A DNA stretch of 40,793 bases from a virus. The DNA is taken from the IMG/VR virus record IMGVR_UViG_3300042518_000099, positions 1 through 40,793 of that record; one strand, given 5' to 3'. Below the pieces are notes generated by a model. It was not told where the DNA came from. It saw only the letters and a program-made list of their open reading frames with translations, and made no database searches. A program made the position numbers and the translations under genes. Numbering within the stretch: the first letter of the stretch is position 1; each line of letters opens with the position of its first letter. Positions 31,076 through 39,028 of the stretch are shown piece by piece.

Positions 31076-31268
31076 TCTTCTTGTCTTTTATCGCGTGATA
31101 CCACTTCCAGACAAGCCAACCGGATTGAAGCACAATATATAACAACGTGGCAAGTGCAACCCATTCATTGAGTGTTAATCCACCAACAGTAACAGCCGTG
31201 GTTATGGCTATGGGAGGCGCTGCTTTTACAGCTTCCGTGATGACATCAGACTTTTGTTCCGGCGACAT
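31050..31268 (-). CDS. Second holin-like membrane protein
   Basis: 72 residues, ATG with GAGG five bases upstream. An opening of SPEQKSDVITEAVKAAPPIA is followed by a hydrophobic segment (ITTAVTVGGLTL), then WVALATLLYIVLQSGWLVWK and a basic tail (KDKKNEKS). Size, two hydrophobic segments and a charged C-end fit small class II holins in podoviruses. With the 3TM holin at 28990 the phage would have two membrane lysis proteins, one perhaps acting as holin and one as pinholin or inhibitor. Confidence 0.7.
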   Translation of the reverse strand: MSPEQKSDVITEAVKAAPPIAITTAVTVGGLTLNEWVALATLLYIVLQSGWLVWKWYHAIKDKKNEKSPSDS

Positions 31269-31275
31269 GACAACC

Positions 31276-31935
31276 TCATACGGCTACTTTACGAATGGCT
31301 CTTGCGATCAATGTTTGATTCTTAGAGTTATTAAACTGACTTCCATCAAGAAACTCAATCCTTGTCGCTGTTGTTAAACCTACACCTGGGTTAGTAGAAG
31401 TCCATTGCCTTGCTGATGTACCAAAGGCTTCAGAACCACCCGATTGGAAGGCAGCCACAGAGGTCTGCGCAGGAGAACCTGTTGTGTAGTTAGAACCCCT
31501 GGAAGGCACTGCGTAAGGATTGCTTCCTACAGTCGTTACATTTGCTCCTGTTGTGGGTTTCAGGTTGTAATAACAGATCTCTAATTCATACAGAGCAGGT
31601 AGATACCAGTCTGAGTAACCGTTGATCGTTAGTGCGGCACACCACTGAGCAGCAGGATAAGTAGCTGAGTCTAATTCGGATGTATTAGTCGCTCCATCGT
31701 AGGTAGATAAAGCTATAGAGTCTGATGTTGTAGATGTTTTCCAAATAACACCAGAGTTCTCACCTGATGACTTAGGAGAGACAAGTAGATAGTAGGTATT
31801 ACCACCAAAGGAGATCTGTCCTGCGTAGTAGCCACCTTCCCAAAACTCACCGATAGCAGACGGTCCAAAGCGATTACGAGCACCTGGGCCAAAGCCTCTG
31901 ACAGAACCACCTCCTAATGCTTCTAGGACAGGCAT
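31276..31935 (-). CDS. DUF1566 / Lcl-domain receptor-binding protein
   Basis: 219 residues. A short glycine-rich start is followed by a C-type-lectin-like domain with NTYYLLVSPKSSG, NGYSDWYLPALYELE (the DWYLPS.xEL hallmark of DUF1566) and ARQWTSTNPGV, ending RAIRKVAV. This type of domain often forms the tip of phage tail fibres and binds host surface molecules. It is coupled by TAATG to a fibre-associated gene upstream. Confidence 0.7.
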   Translation of the reverse strand: MPVLEALGGGSVRGFGPGARNRFGPSAIGEFWEGGYYAGQISFGGNTYYLLVSPKSSGENSGVIWKTSTTSDSIALSTYDGATNTSELDSATYPAAQWCAALTINGYSDWYLPALYELEICYYNLKPTTGANVTTVGSNPYAVPSRGSNYTTGSPAQTSVAAFQSGGSEAFGTSARQWTSTNPGVGLTTATRIEFLDGSQFNNSKNQTLIARAIRKVAV

Positions 31936-32498
31936 TATGCGTACCTGGATTGGCTAGCTAAGACAGTGAACGTTGCTGATCCTGTCTTGATGATGGAATA
32001 GGAATACACGTCGATAGAACTAGCATTACCCGCGGTAGGAGCAGTACCACCTAGCCATTTAGGTGTAACCGATGAACCATCAACCTGTACAGCAGAGTTG
32101 TAATAAGCAGTGCTTCCATTAGTGACTAAGAAGGCACAGGTTAAGACTTCTCCGGTAGCCATTGCGGTATTCAGTGACGTACCAGAAGAGGCTCTGAAGT
32201 TAACCGTAAAGTTCCCAGAGGCGTTAGTTGTGTAGTACAGAACACCTTGGGTTGTCGTGTCAAAGTTAATCGTGCCTGTTGCTGCTGTTGCTGATACCGT
32301 GATTGTCTCAACAACACCTTGTAGCTTTGCACCGATTTGTGAAGATGTAGACGCTAGAGAGAGTTGTTTGGCAAAGGTTGCAGCCTGTGCAGAGGAAATC
32401 GTAAGGGCAAGCGTACCTCCAGTCTTGACCTCTAGGATGTCTGTGTTGTCAGACGTAATCGAGGTTCCAGCGGTAGCTGCATTAAGGACGTTAGCCAT
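31935..32498 (-). CDS. Fibre-associated beta-rich protein
   Basis: 187 residues, ATG with GAGG seven bases upstream. The N-terminus (NAATAGTSITSDNTDILEVK) and later VVETITVSATAATGTINFDT, then QGVLYYTTNASGNFTVNF, are of a kind widely found in phage tail-fibre clusters. It is beta-rich, with no catalytic motif. It overlaps the next gene upstream by eight bases and is followed by the lectin-like gene. Structural role inferred. Confidence 0.65.
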   Translation of the reverse strand: MANVLNAATAGTSITSDNTDILEVKTGGTLALTISSAQAATFAKQLSLASTSSQIGAKLQGVVETITVSATAATGTINFDTTTQGVLYYTTNASGNFTVNFRASSGTSLNTAMATGEVLTCAFLVTNGSTAYYNSAVQVDGSSVTPKWLGGTAPTAGNASSIDVYSYSIIKTGSATFTVLASQSRYA

Positions 32499-32853
32499 TA
32501 TTAACCTCTACCCAATTGACTGCTTCTTCATCCCAGCTATACATCTTGCCATCTTGAGGCATCGCAACAGGAGCTTCCCACTGAGCATTAGCGTTTAACA
32601 ACCAGCTAGCAAAGGGCTTAGGCGGCACAAACGCATCGATGTCTGCTCGGTAGGTATAACCAATCCCTGCATAGTTCTTTCTGATGTTGCCGTTATAACT
32701 TGTCTGCTTCCACGTTCCACCGAGAATCTTCTCAAGATGGGCAGCACCGATGTGTTCTTTCTCAACACCGCTAGCGTCAGACATATCTTTATTGTCAACA
32801 ACAACGACCTGAGTAACAACATTGTTCTCGTCGATTTTGGCGTAATGGCCCAT
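32491..32853 (-). CDS. Conserved phage protein, 120 residues
   Basis: The start is taken at the second ATG (32853), which has GAGG six bases upstream. YAKIDENNVVTQVVVVDNKD, then HLEKILGGTWKQTSYNGNIR and KNYAGIGYTYRADIDAFVPP, is a very conserved pattern in marine and freshwater phages of several types. It ends with PQDGKMYSWDEEAVNWVEV. The function is unknown; it is usually found near fibre genes. Confidence 0.75.
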   Translation of the reverse strand: MGHYAKIDENNVVTQVVVVDNKDMSDASGVEKEHIGAAHLEKILGGTWKQTSYNGNIRKNYAGIGYTYRADIDAFVPPKPFASWLLNANAQWEAPVAMPQDGKMYSWDEEAVNWVEVNNG

Positions 32854-32855
32854 CA

Positions 32856-33320
32856 TTAACCTCTTGCAAAAGAACCGTGAAATTTATCCCGAGCCTCAAC
32901 AGCAACTAACTCGGCAAGCTCTAAATCATCATGCCAACCAAAGAACTTGCGTTTTCTGTTAACAGACATTTCAACAAGCCATTTTTGGCATTTCTTGTCC
33001 CATCTAACATTTTTGACGCCACTGGTGTTGTTCTTATGAATCTTCCTATTTAAGCAGTTTTGCTGTTGCGTTGCTTCCCTAAGATTTTCAATCTTATTGT
33101 CTGACCTATCATTGTTGATATGGTCAATAATTTTTGGCGCATATCCGTGGTGATACACAAATATTAATCTGTGTAATGCATACACCACGCCTTCTACTTT
33201 CATTCGTATATATCTATGATGATTTGTAATTGGCGTGAATTTTGGCTGGTAGCCTTGCTTTGCATACAGAAACCCATCACGATACTCAAACAACTCTTTT
33301 AGGCGTTCTTGAGTAACCAT
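32856..33320 (-). CDS. HNH homing endonuclease with AP2-like tail
   Basis: 154 residues. The HNH core is YALHRLIFVYHHGYAPKIID, then HINNDRSDNKIENLREATQQ, with the usual N after it. The C-terminal part (SGVKNVRWDKKCQKWLVEMS, then RKFFGWHDDLELAE) is an AP2-like DNA-binding domain. Both ends meet neighbours in TAATG, each behind a GAGG site, so it sits as a free-standing cassette inside the fibre cluster. Homing endonucleases of this type spread by cutting related phages. Confidence 0.88.
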   Translation of the reverse strand: MVTQERLKELFEYRDGFLYAKQGYQPKFTPITNHHRYIRMKVEGVVYALHRLIFVYHHGYAPKIIDHINNDRSDNKIENLREATQQQNCLNRKIHKNNTSGVKNVRWDKKCQKWLVEMSVNRKRKFFGWHDDLELAELVAVEARDKFHGSFARG

Positions 33321-33922
33321 TACGCCTCCAGCCTTAAGCCTGTTAAATCCATCTCTTCCCCGACGACACCGACAGGAAAGGTATTAAAACTGAGTGAGAT
33401 TCTTGTGTCCTCGCCTTTGACTTCAGGAACCATATGTGTAAGCGACGAAGGAAAGAGAATCAGCCTGCCTGCATAAGCCTCAAACCACCAACTCTCAGAG
33501 TTATACGGGTTCCACTGGTCGGGAGGAAACTTGATCTGCTGCCAGCCATCTTTGTAGAAGTAAATCCTGTCATCAGGGTTGGTCTGAACATAGAACACAC
33601 CTGAGATGTAACTATTAGGATGAGCGTGTTTGTGGTGGTACTGACCTTGCTCGCTATAGTTGCACCAGCTTTGCGTGACTCTCAGACTTACATTGTGCTT
33701 AGGGTTGACTGTGGACTTGAAGTATTCGCCGACAGCATCTTCAATGAACGATCTCAGGTTCGTCAGTACAGGGCTACGAAGTACGAAGTTATCAGTGCTT
33801 GTGGTGTTGCCTTGATTCGGCCTTGTCTGTAACTCACGGATGAAGAACAACTCCTCATCGGACAAGGGTCTACCGAGTTCAGCAAAGCCTACAGGTGTCG
33901 GAAAGAGATTATGCAATTGCAT
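33320..33922 (-). CDS. 2OG-Fe(II) oxygenase-like protein
   Basis: About 200 residues from ATG 33922, with AGGA eight bases upstream. QSWCNYSEQGQYHHKHAHPN, then SYISGVFYV, supplies the H.H iron ligands. GRLILFPSSLTHMVPEVKGE and DTRISLSFNTF supply the distal His and the 2-oxoglutarate-binding Arg, as in the 2OG-FeII_Oxy_5 family. It may hydroxylate a virion protein or other target; prolines in the collagen-like fibre nearby are one candidate. That link is inference. Confidence 0.72.
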   Translation of the reverse strand: MQLHNLFPTPVGFAELGRPLSDEELFFIRELQTRPNQGNTTSTDNFVLRSPVLTNLRSFIEDAVGEYFKSTVNPKHNVSLRVTQSWCNYSEQGQYHHKHAHPNSYISGVFYVQTNPDDRIYFYKDGWQQIKFPPDQWNPYNSESWWFEAYAGRLILFPSSLTHMVPEVKGEDTRISLSFNTFPVGVVGEEMDLTGLRLEA

Positions 33923-34163
33923 CTTCAATTTCCTTTTGCTTGATGCCCATCTCTTCTAGTTGCTCAGGTAGCCAAATCGTAGGGATGCTGTCCTCAAACT
34001 CTCTGATCTTGTCTATCACCCAATAAACTTCCTCAATACTCGGACAAGGTCTAGGATCATCCCAGCGTGTAAAGACGTTGTTAGAGATTTCCCACTTAGC
34101 ACCCGGACGAAGCAGGTGCATAGCTGTGTCTATTCCCAGAAACTTATAAACTTTTGTAGTCAT
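33909..34163 (-). CDS. Conserved small phage protein
   Basis: 84 residues. KVYKFLGIDTAMHLLRPGAK, then WEISNNVFTRWDDPRPCPSI and IPTIWLPEQLEEM, is a well-conserved pattern in cyanophages and other environmental phages, usually beside fibre or oxygenase genes. No function is known. It overlaps the oxygenase-like gene start by 14 bases. Confidence 0.7.
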   Translation of the reverse strand: MTTKVYKFLGIDTAMHLLRPGAKWEISNNVFTRWDDPRPCPSIEEVYWVIDKIREFEDSIPTIWLPEQLEEMGIKQKEIEDAIA

Positions 34164-34164
34164 G

Positions 34165-35883
34165 TTATTGATTGATTTTGATGATTACGATACCGGAAGA
34201 ACCATTTCCTCCTGCAAATGCAGTTCCGGGGCCGCTTCTAGCACCACCGCCACCGCCAGAACCAGTATTAGCAGACGGCGCATTTGACCCTGAAGTAGTC
34301 CCAGAACCATTGCCTCCAATGCTTGACCCTCCAGTACCCCCGCCCCCTCCTGCGTATGATCCACCTCCACCTCCACCAGCATAAGTCCCGCCGCCTAAAG
34401 CAGCACTAACTGTAGTGCCTGCTCCGCCGTTACCACCTGAAGAACTGCTGCCATTAGAACCAATACCACCGCTACCGCCGCCGCCGCCAGCGCCATAATT
34501 ACCGCCGCTTGTAAAATTGCTTCCTCCGGTATTTCCCTGCGCTGGAGAAGTAGAAGGCGTATCCCCTGCTCCTCCTGATCTGCTTATTCCACTAGCGCCA
34601 CCAGCACCACCGCCAGAACCGCCAGCAACACCATTTGCTACATTCCCCCCACCTTGATCTCCATAACCTCCACCTCCACCTCCAGCAGAAACGATTCCCG
34701 GTGAAGCAAATGCACTAGGACTTGTGCCGCCAACTATAGAAGATAAATTACCGCTACCGCCAGAGGTAACAGGAGATGTAGTGCCGCCGTTACTTCCTCC
34801 AGCGCCAACTGTAATTGTGTAATCAGCGTTTGCTGATACAGTCGTTGTGCCTGTTCTATAACCTCCGGCTCCACCGCCGCCGCCTCCGTTAGCACCACCC
34901 CCACCACCACTTGCAACCACAAGGTAGTCAACAGAGGTCACACCAGTCGGACATTTCCACGTAGTCGTGCCTTTGAATACAAAGACGGTTTGGCTAGCAA
35001 CGGTGTACTTTAGGATGACGATACCGGAGCCGCCGTTGCCGCCTGCAATTGGAGTGACAGCAACGCTACCACCACCACCACCGCCAGTATTAGTGCCACC
35101 AGCAGTTCCAACGGTTGGAGCAATATTACCTGTCCCACCGCCGCCATAACCCCCAGCTCCTCCAGAGCCTCCTGAAGCTACAGAACCGCCACCACCACCA
35201 GAAAAATAACCAGTTGATGGAGTTCCTCCGGGGCCAGCGCCACCATAAGAACTTGCAAAAGATGGGCCTTGAATACCATTACCTCCATTACCTGCGATAC
35301 TTGCTGATGGTGCAGTTTGTCCTGCGCCGCCAGCACCACCACCACCACCCGTTGCATAAGGGCTAGAGTTTGGCCCACCGTTTCCTCCAGCATATCCTTG
35401 AACGGCATTTGAGTCGGGGGGAGAGGATGAAGCAGGAGTATTACCCGCAGCCCCATTAGCCGCGCCACCGCCACCACCACCTGACCCTCCGGCTAACGCA
35501 TAAGAGGGATTTGCATAAGCACCTCCTCGGCCACCGCCGGTAGAAGTAATAGTGCTAAAAACCGAATCTCCACCGTTTGTCGATGGATTTGCGTTAGCCC
35601 CTCCACCACCAACCGTTATTGTGTAATTACCATTGCCATCACCGCCTGTGGTGGATACTGCTAAACCTGTTCCAGTTCTAAAGCCACCCGCACCGCCACC
35701 ACCACCATTATTAATCCCACCGCCCCCACCACCAGCCACTACCAAATACTCAACCTCTGTCACACCCGCAGGGCAAGTCCACGTAGAGGTAGCTGTAAAG
35801 GTTTGGATGACGGTGTAGCCACCACCGCCGCCCCCTGAACCAGCAAAGGCAGCAGCAATCATTGCACTTAATGCACCAGCCAT
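34165..35883 (-). CDS. Glycine-rich fibre protein made of two tandem modules
   Basis: 572 residues. After a short hydrophobic start there are two similar halves. Each opens with TWxCPxGVTxVxYLVVAxGG and continues with long Gly-rich stretches containing YTITVG. They end in GGNGGSGIVILKY and GGNGSSGIVIIK. This is the glycine-rich domain type found at receptor-binding tips of phage fibres, probably folded as polyglycine-II helices. GGAG lies nine bases before the ATG. Likely a host-range protein. Confidence 0.75.
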   Translation of the reverse strand: MAGALSAMIAAAFAGSGGGGGGYTVIQTFTATSTWTCPAGVTEVEYLVVAGGGGGGINNGGGGGAGGFRTGTGLAVSTTGGDGNGNYTITVGGGGANANPSTNGGDSVFSTITSTGGGRGGAYANPSYALAGGSGGGGGGAANGAAGNTPASSSPPDSNAVQGYAGGNGGPNSSPYATGGGGGAGGAGQTAPSASIAGNGGNGIQGPSFASSYGGAGPGGTPSTGYFSGGGGGSVASGGSGGAGGYGGGGTGNIAPTVGTAGGTNTGGGGGGSVAVTPIAGGNGGSGIVILKYTVASQTVFVFKGTTTWKCPTGVTSVDYLVVASGGGGGANGGGGGGAGGYRTGTTTVSANADYTITVGAGGSNGGTTSPVTSGGSGNLSSIVGGTSPSAFASPGIVSAGGGGGGYGDQGGGNVANGVAGGSGGGAGGASGISRSGGAGDTPSTSPAQGNTGGSNFTSGGNYGAGGGGGSGGIGSNGSSSSGGNGGAGTTVSAALGGGTYAGGGGGGSYAGGGGGTGGSSIGGNGSGTTSGSNAPSANTGSGGGGGARSGPGTAFAGGNGSSGIVIIKINQ

Positions 35884-35884
35884 A

Positions 35885-36604
35885 TTAGGTCACTCCTGCA
35901 CCAGAGACATACCACGTATCCGTAGCAACCTTAAGTAAGGTAGCCATTCCTTTTGTCGCCACTGTCCTGTTACCTGTAGCACCATTGGCAAGCTGAAAGG
36001 TAACACCAGCACCAGAGATCGTAAGGTTTCCAGAGTTGTTATTAACGACAAGGATCGTTGTACCCACATCAATCGCCGTAGTTGCGTTTGTGTTTACCGT
36101 AAGGGTTGCTGTAGAGCCACCAGTAAAGTAAATATGCTTACCTGCATCGCTTGCAGCCACAGTCGTATTCGTGCTTTGTGGAGCGCCGATATAACCAACC
36201 TTGTTAGTACCGTCTACCGTACAGTTGGATAAAGTTCCTGAACTAGGAGTTCCTAGAGCACCGCTAGGAGCTACATAATCCGTTCCTGCCGTAGCCGCAG
36301 AGATCGCAGTGCCGTTACCCTTTAAAACTCCCGTAACGCTCGTGGTAAGCGTTATAGCGGGTGTTGTCGTTGCTGTTGCTACAGTACCCGCAAAGCCGTT
36401 AGCCGTGACAACAGATGTAGACGTAACCGAGCCTGCGCCCGCGGATGAGAAACTTAAGTTTCCAGATCCGTCTGTAGAAAGCACCTGACCCGCAGTGCCA
36501 TCTGTGCCGGGAAGGGTGAACGTTTGTGTCGCTGAGGTATTAGCCGATTGAAATGTCGTGGAGCCTGTCCCACTGGCATTTCCTTTTACTATAAGCGCAG
36601 ACAT
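35885..36604 (-). CDS. Tail fibre protein, paralogue of the left-edge gene
   Basis: 239 residues, ATG with AGGA upstream. The N-terminus (NASGTGSTTFQSANTSATQT, then GTDGTAGQVLSTDGSGNL) is similar to the left-edge fibre but clearly diverged. The C-terminal roughly 115 residues (NCTVDGTNKVGYIGAPQSTN onward) are almost identical, showing that this module was exchanged recently. The end, VATDTWYVSGAGVT, shows how the cut left-edge gene should finish. Role in host contact inferred. Confidence 0.75.
   Translation of the reverse strand: MSALIVKGNASGTGSTTFQSANTSATQTFTLPGTDGTAGQVLSTDGSGNLSFSSAGAGSVTSTSVVTANGFAGTVATATTTPAITLTTSVTGVLKGNGTAISAATAGTDYVAPSGALGTPSSGTLSNCTVDGTNKVGYIGAPQSTNTTVAASDAGKHIYFTGGSTATLTVNTNATTAIDVGTTILVVNNNSGNLTISGAGVTFQLANGATGNRTVATKGMATLLKVATDTWYVSGAGVT
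35938..36232. repeat. Copy B of the near-identical long repeat
   Basis: This matches positions 1-295 in the same orientation with about five substitutions. It encodes the C-terminal module of the 239-residue fibre protein. The identity stops sharply near 36232, where the two genes become different. Confidence 0.92.
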
Positions 36605-36614
36605 AGAAGTTCCT

Positions 36615-38171
36615 TTAATACAAAGTTGCTAGCGCATTGGGTTTGAGTATGTACCAACTTTGATCGGTTGGAACGGTTACAGACACGCCAGAGGCTAACG
36701 TAATAGGACCAACCCCAACATTAGCGCCCGTGATCGTTAAGTCACTACCTCCACCACCTCCTCCGGCAATCGTTACTGTCACGGCATTGCCCGCGGCAGT
36801 CGCGCTTACGCCAGACCCAACGAAGTTGAAAGAAGAAACCGCGGCTGTAATCTGTGTGCCTTCATCCGAGACCGGAATGTTTGCTGTAGTGCCAGCAGGT
36901 CCGGTCGGGCCTGTAGGTCCCGCGACAGAAGAAGCCGAACCAGTTGGACCTGTGGGACCGGAAGTTCCCGTTGGTCCGGTAGGGCCAGCCACAGTAGATG
37001 CCGCGCCAGTGGGACCAGTGGGTCCAGCGATTCCCTGAGCGCCCGTGGGTCCAGTAGGTCCTGCAACCGTAGATGCCGCTCCGGTAGGTCCTGTTGGTCC
37101 GGTAGATCCCTGTGCGCCTGTTGGGCCAATAACACCTTGATCGCCAGTAGGACCCGTTGGACCTGCAACACCTTGCGGTCCTGTTGGGCCTGCCACGGTA
37201 GACGCTGCACCCGTTGGCCCTGTAGGCCCAGTTGGACCCATGCCAGCAGAAATCGCGACTGTTACCGCATCACCCACGTTTGTAGCAGTAACGCCGGTTC
37301 CAGTGAAATCGAAAGAAGTAACGTTAGTCGTTAACGTTGTTCCTTCATCTTTTACCGTAATACTTGAACCGCTTCCAGTTGGCCCGGTTGGGCCTGCTAC
37401 TCCAGTAGGTCCTGTTGGTCCCGCAACGGTAGAAGCGGCTCCTGTTGGTCCCGTAGGCCCAAAATCGCCAGTTGGACCTGTCGGCCCCGCTACCGTTGAA
37501 GCCGCGCCAGTTGGACCTGTCGGGCCTGATGTTCCATTAGCACCTGTTGGACCAGTAGGACCCGCTACCGTTGAGGCTGCACCTGTGGGACCGGTTGGAC
37601 CAAAATCTCCTGTTGGTCCTGTGGGTCCCGCGACTGTGGACGCAGCGCCGGTCGGGCCAGTTGGACCTACGGAACCAGCATTACCTGTGGGACCGGTTGG
37701 CCCCGCAGCACCAGTATCACCAGTGGGGCCAGTTGGGCCTGAAACTCCACTTGCTCCCGTTGGACCAGTAGGGCCAAAGTCACCAGTGGGACCAGTAGGT
37801 CCTGATACCCCGGCGGGTCCCGTTGGTCCTGTAATAGAAACACCAGTGGGACCAGTAGGCCCTATGTCTCCAGTCGGTCCTGTTGACCCGGCATTGCCTG
37901 TCGGACCGGTTGGGCCAGATAACCCTGTTGGTCCTGTCGGTCCGCTGCCACCAGTGGGGCCAGCCGATCCAGTTGGTCCTGTTGAGCCAGTAGGTCCTGT
38001 GGGTCCTCCGGGTGTTCCTGCAGCTCCAGTGGGTCCCGTTGCGCCTGTAGGGCCAATTGCTCCGGTGGGGCCTCCGGGTGTCCCCGCTGGTCCGGTCGGG
38101 CCAATAATACCTTGATCTATCGTGAGGGCAATCTGGTTTCCAGACGTGACAACTAAGTTAACGTCGCTCAA
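36615..38171 (-). CDS. Collagen-like tail fibre protein, TTG start
   Basis: 518 residues. The TTG at 38171 lies in a TTGA overlap with the upstream gene and has GGGGTG six bases upstream. A short N-part ([20 protein letters not shown]) is followed by some 250 residues of GPTGPTG-type triplets, then a beta insert ([20 protein letters not shown]), a second triplet region, a second similar insert ([20 protein letters not shown]) and a C-terminal tip ending [13 protein letters not shown]. It should form a long trimeric collagen-like stalk. The triplet DNA is highly repetitive and recombination-prone. Confidence 0.85.
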   Translation of the reverse strand: MSDVNLVVTSGNQIALTIDQGIIGPTGPAGTPGGPTGAIGPTGATGPTGAAGTPGGPTGPTGSTGPTGSAGPTGGSGPTGPTGLSGPTGPTGNAGSTGPTGDIGPTGPTGVSITGPTGPAGVSGPTGPTGDFGPTGPTGASGVSGPTGPTGDTGAAGPTGPTGNAGSVGPTGPTGAASTVAGPTGPTGDFGPTGPTGAASTVAGPTGPTGANGTSGPTGPTGAASTVAGPTGPTGDFGPTGPTGAASTVAGPTGPTGVAGPTGPTGSGSSITVKDEGTTLTTNVTSFDFTGTGVTATNVGDAVTVAISAGMGPTGPTGPTGAASTVAGPTGPQGVAGPTGPTGDQGVIGPTGAQGSTGPTGPTGAASTVAGPTGPTGAQGIAGPTGPTGAASTVAGPTGPTGTSGPTGPTGSASSVAGPTGPTGPAGTTANIPVSDEGTQITAAVSSFNFVGSGVSATAAGNAVTVTIAGGGGGGSDLTITGANVGVGPITLASGVSVTVPTDQSWYILKPNALATLY

Positions 38172-38650
38172 TTTGTCACCCCGTCAGACCTGATGAGGAA
38201 CAGCAAGAAAATAATCATGTCTTGAGCCGGAGTAGATCCGCTTGCAGGGATAGCGACCTTGATGTTTCCTGAAAATCCCACGGGGTTTGTCGCGTTGATG
38301 TCTAGCTCTGGATCTGTGGAAAGAACCGACCACGCAGATTCATCTATCACCAGAGTAAACGATCCGCCAGCAAGATTCTGATTTGAAATCGTCAGACTTA
38401 CAGGTGTAGGCGCTGGCGTGTAGTCGGCTATGTCGAATGTAAGACCGTAGCGCGAGTCTCTGACGTTGGAGAGCTGCCTGCGTAAAATCTGGCTTGTGAT
38501 TGTGGAACCCGTAAGGTCTAGCGGTGTTCCGTCTGAGTTAGCTAGCGAGACATTCCAAAAGGTCTTTTGGTTGTAGACAAGCTCGCCCGCAATGATTTGG
38601 TTGTTGAATCCGCTAACTTGTGTCAGCGTATTGCGATTAAAGATAGCTAT
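38168..38650 (-). CDS. Fibre-associated protein with an apparent ATA start
   Basis: About 160 residues if it starts at 38650. The opening [20 protein letters not shown], then [20 protein letters not shown], is a conserved phage pattern in which relatives begin MAIFN. Here the codon in the M position is ATA (TAT on the plus strand), seven bases after AGGCAGGG. No ATG, GTG or TTG lies in frame before about GTG 38350, which would remove two thirds of the protein. A stop codon lies 19 codons before the ATA. Possible explanations: a true ATA start, a base error, or a weakened gene. The end overlaps the TTG of the collagen-like gene. Confidence 0.6.
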   Translation of the reverse strand: MAIFNRNTLTQVSGFNNQIIAGELVYNQKTFWNVSLANSDGTPLDLTGSTITSQILRRQLSNVRDSRYGLTFDIADYTPAPTPVSLTISNQNLAGGSFTLVIDESAWSVLSTDPELDINATNPVGFSGNIKVAIPASGSTPAQDMIIFLLFLIRSDGVTN

Positions 38651-38737
38651 GGCTTTACCCTGCCTTTCCCTTACTCGGTAATTGACGCGGTCTATGCACT
38701 CACAGATCCACGGAGGCTATCTTGTCTTTTCTAGAGT

Positions 38738-39028
38738 TTAACCCCACGGCAGCGGTGGGTCAATCGTTGAGGGTGACTGCTTTTCCTGAAGCCTTGTACT
38801 AACAATTTCTTCCGTTCCTTCCTTACTGACTTTCTGCCAGACCCACCCTAAAACCTGATCTTGCGTAAGGCTGTTGTAAGGCGTGAAATCGCCACTAGGA
38901 GGGCTTAACAATGTAACCCCTGAGAATGACTCATTCGCCTCGCTTACAGTCCACGAGGCCGCGATAACAACGTCTGAGAGGCCATTTACGATGGGTTTCA
39001 CTTCTAGTTTGGTGATCTGCCAGTTCAT
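38738..39028 (-). CDS. Small conserved fibre-cluster protein
   Basis: 96 residues. MNWQITKLEVKPIVNGLSDV, then VIAASWTVSEANESFSG, FTPYNSLTQDQVLGWVWQKV and TRLQEKQSPSTIDPPLPWG, is a conserved pattern of small proteins in fibre regions of many environmental phages. It probably has a beta-sandwich-like N-part and a helix. The function is unknown. It is coupled to the S74 fibre gene by ATGA. Confidence 0.7.
   Translation of the reverse strand: MNWQITKLEVKPIVNGLSDVVIAASWTVSEANESFSGVTLLSPPSGDFTPYNSLTQDQVLGWVWQKVSKEGTEEIVSTRLQEKQSPSTIDPPLPWG

Noticed and set aside
37240-38115. A long plus-strand frame rich in VGPVGP
   Set aside because: It is the reverse reading of the collagen-like triplet repeat; the repeat itself keeps the frame open. 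The minus strand has the start, overlap and conserved ends.
36615-38171. Dense short repeats suggesting a CRISPR array
   Set aside because: The repeats are Gly-Pro-Thr codons in an open reading frame with no unique spacers.
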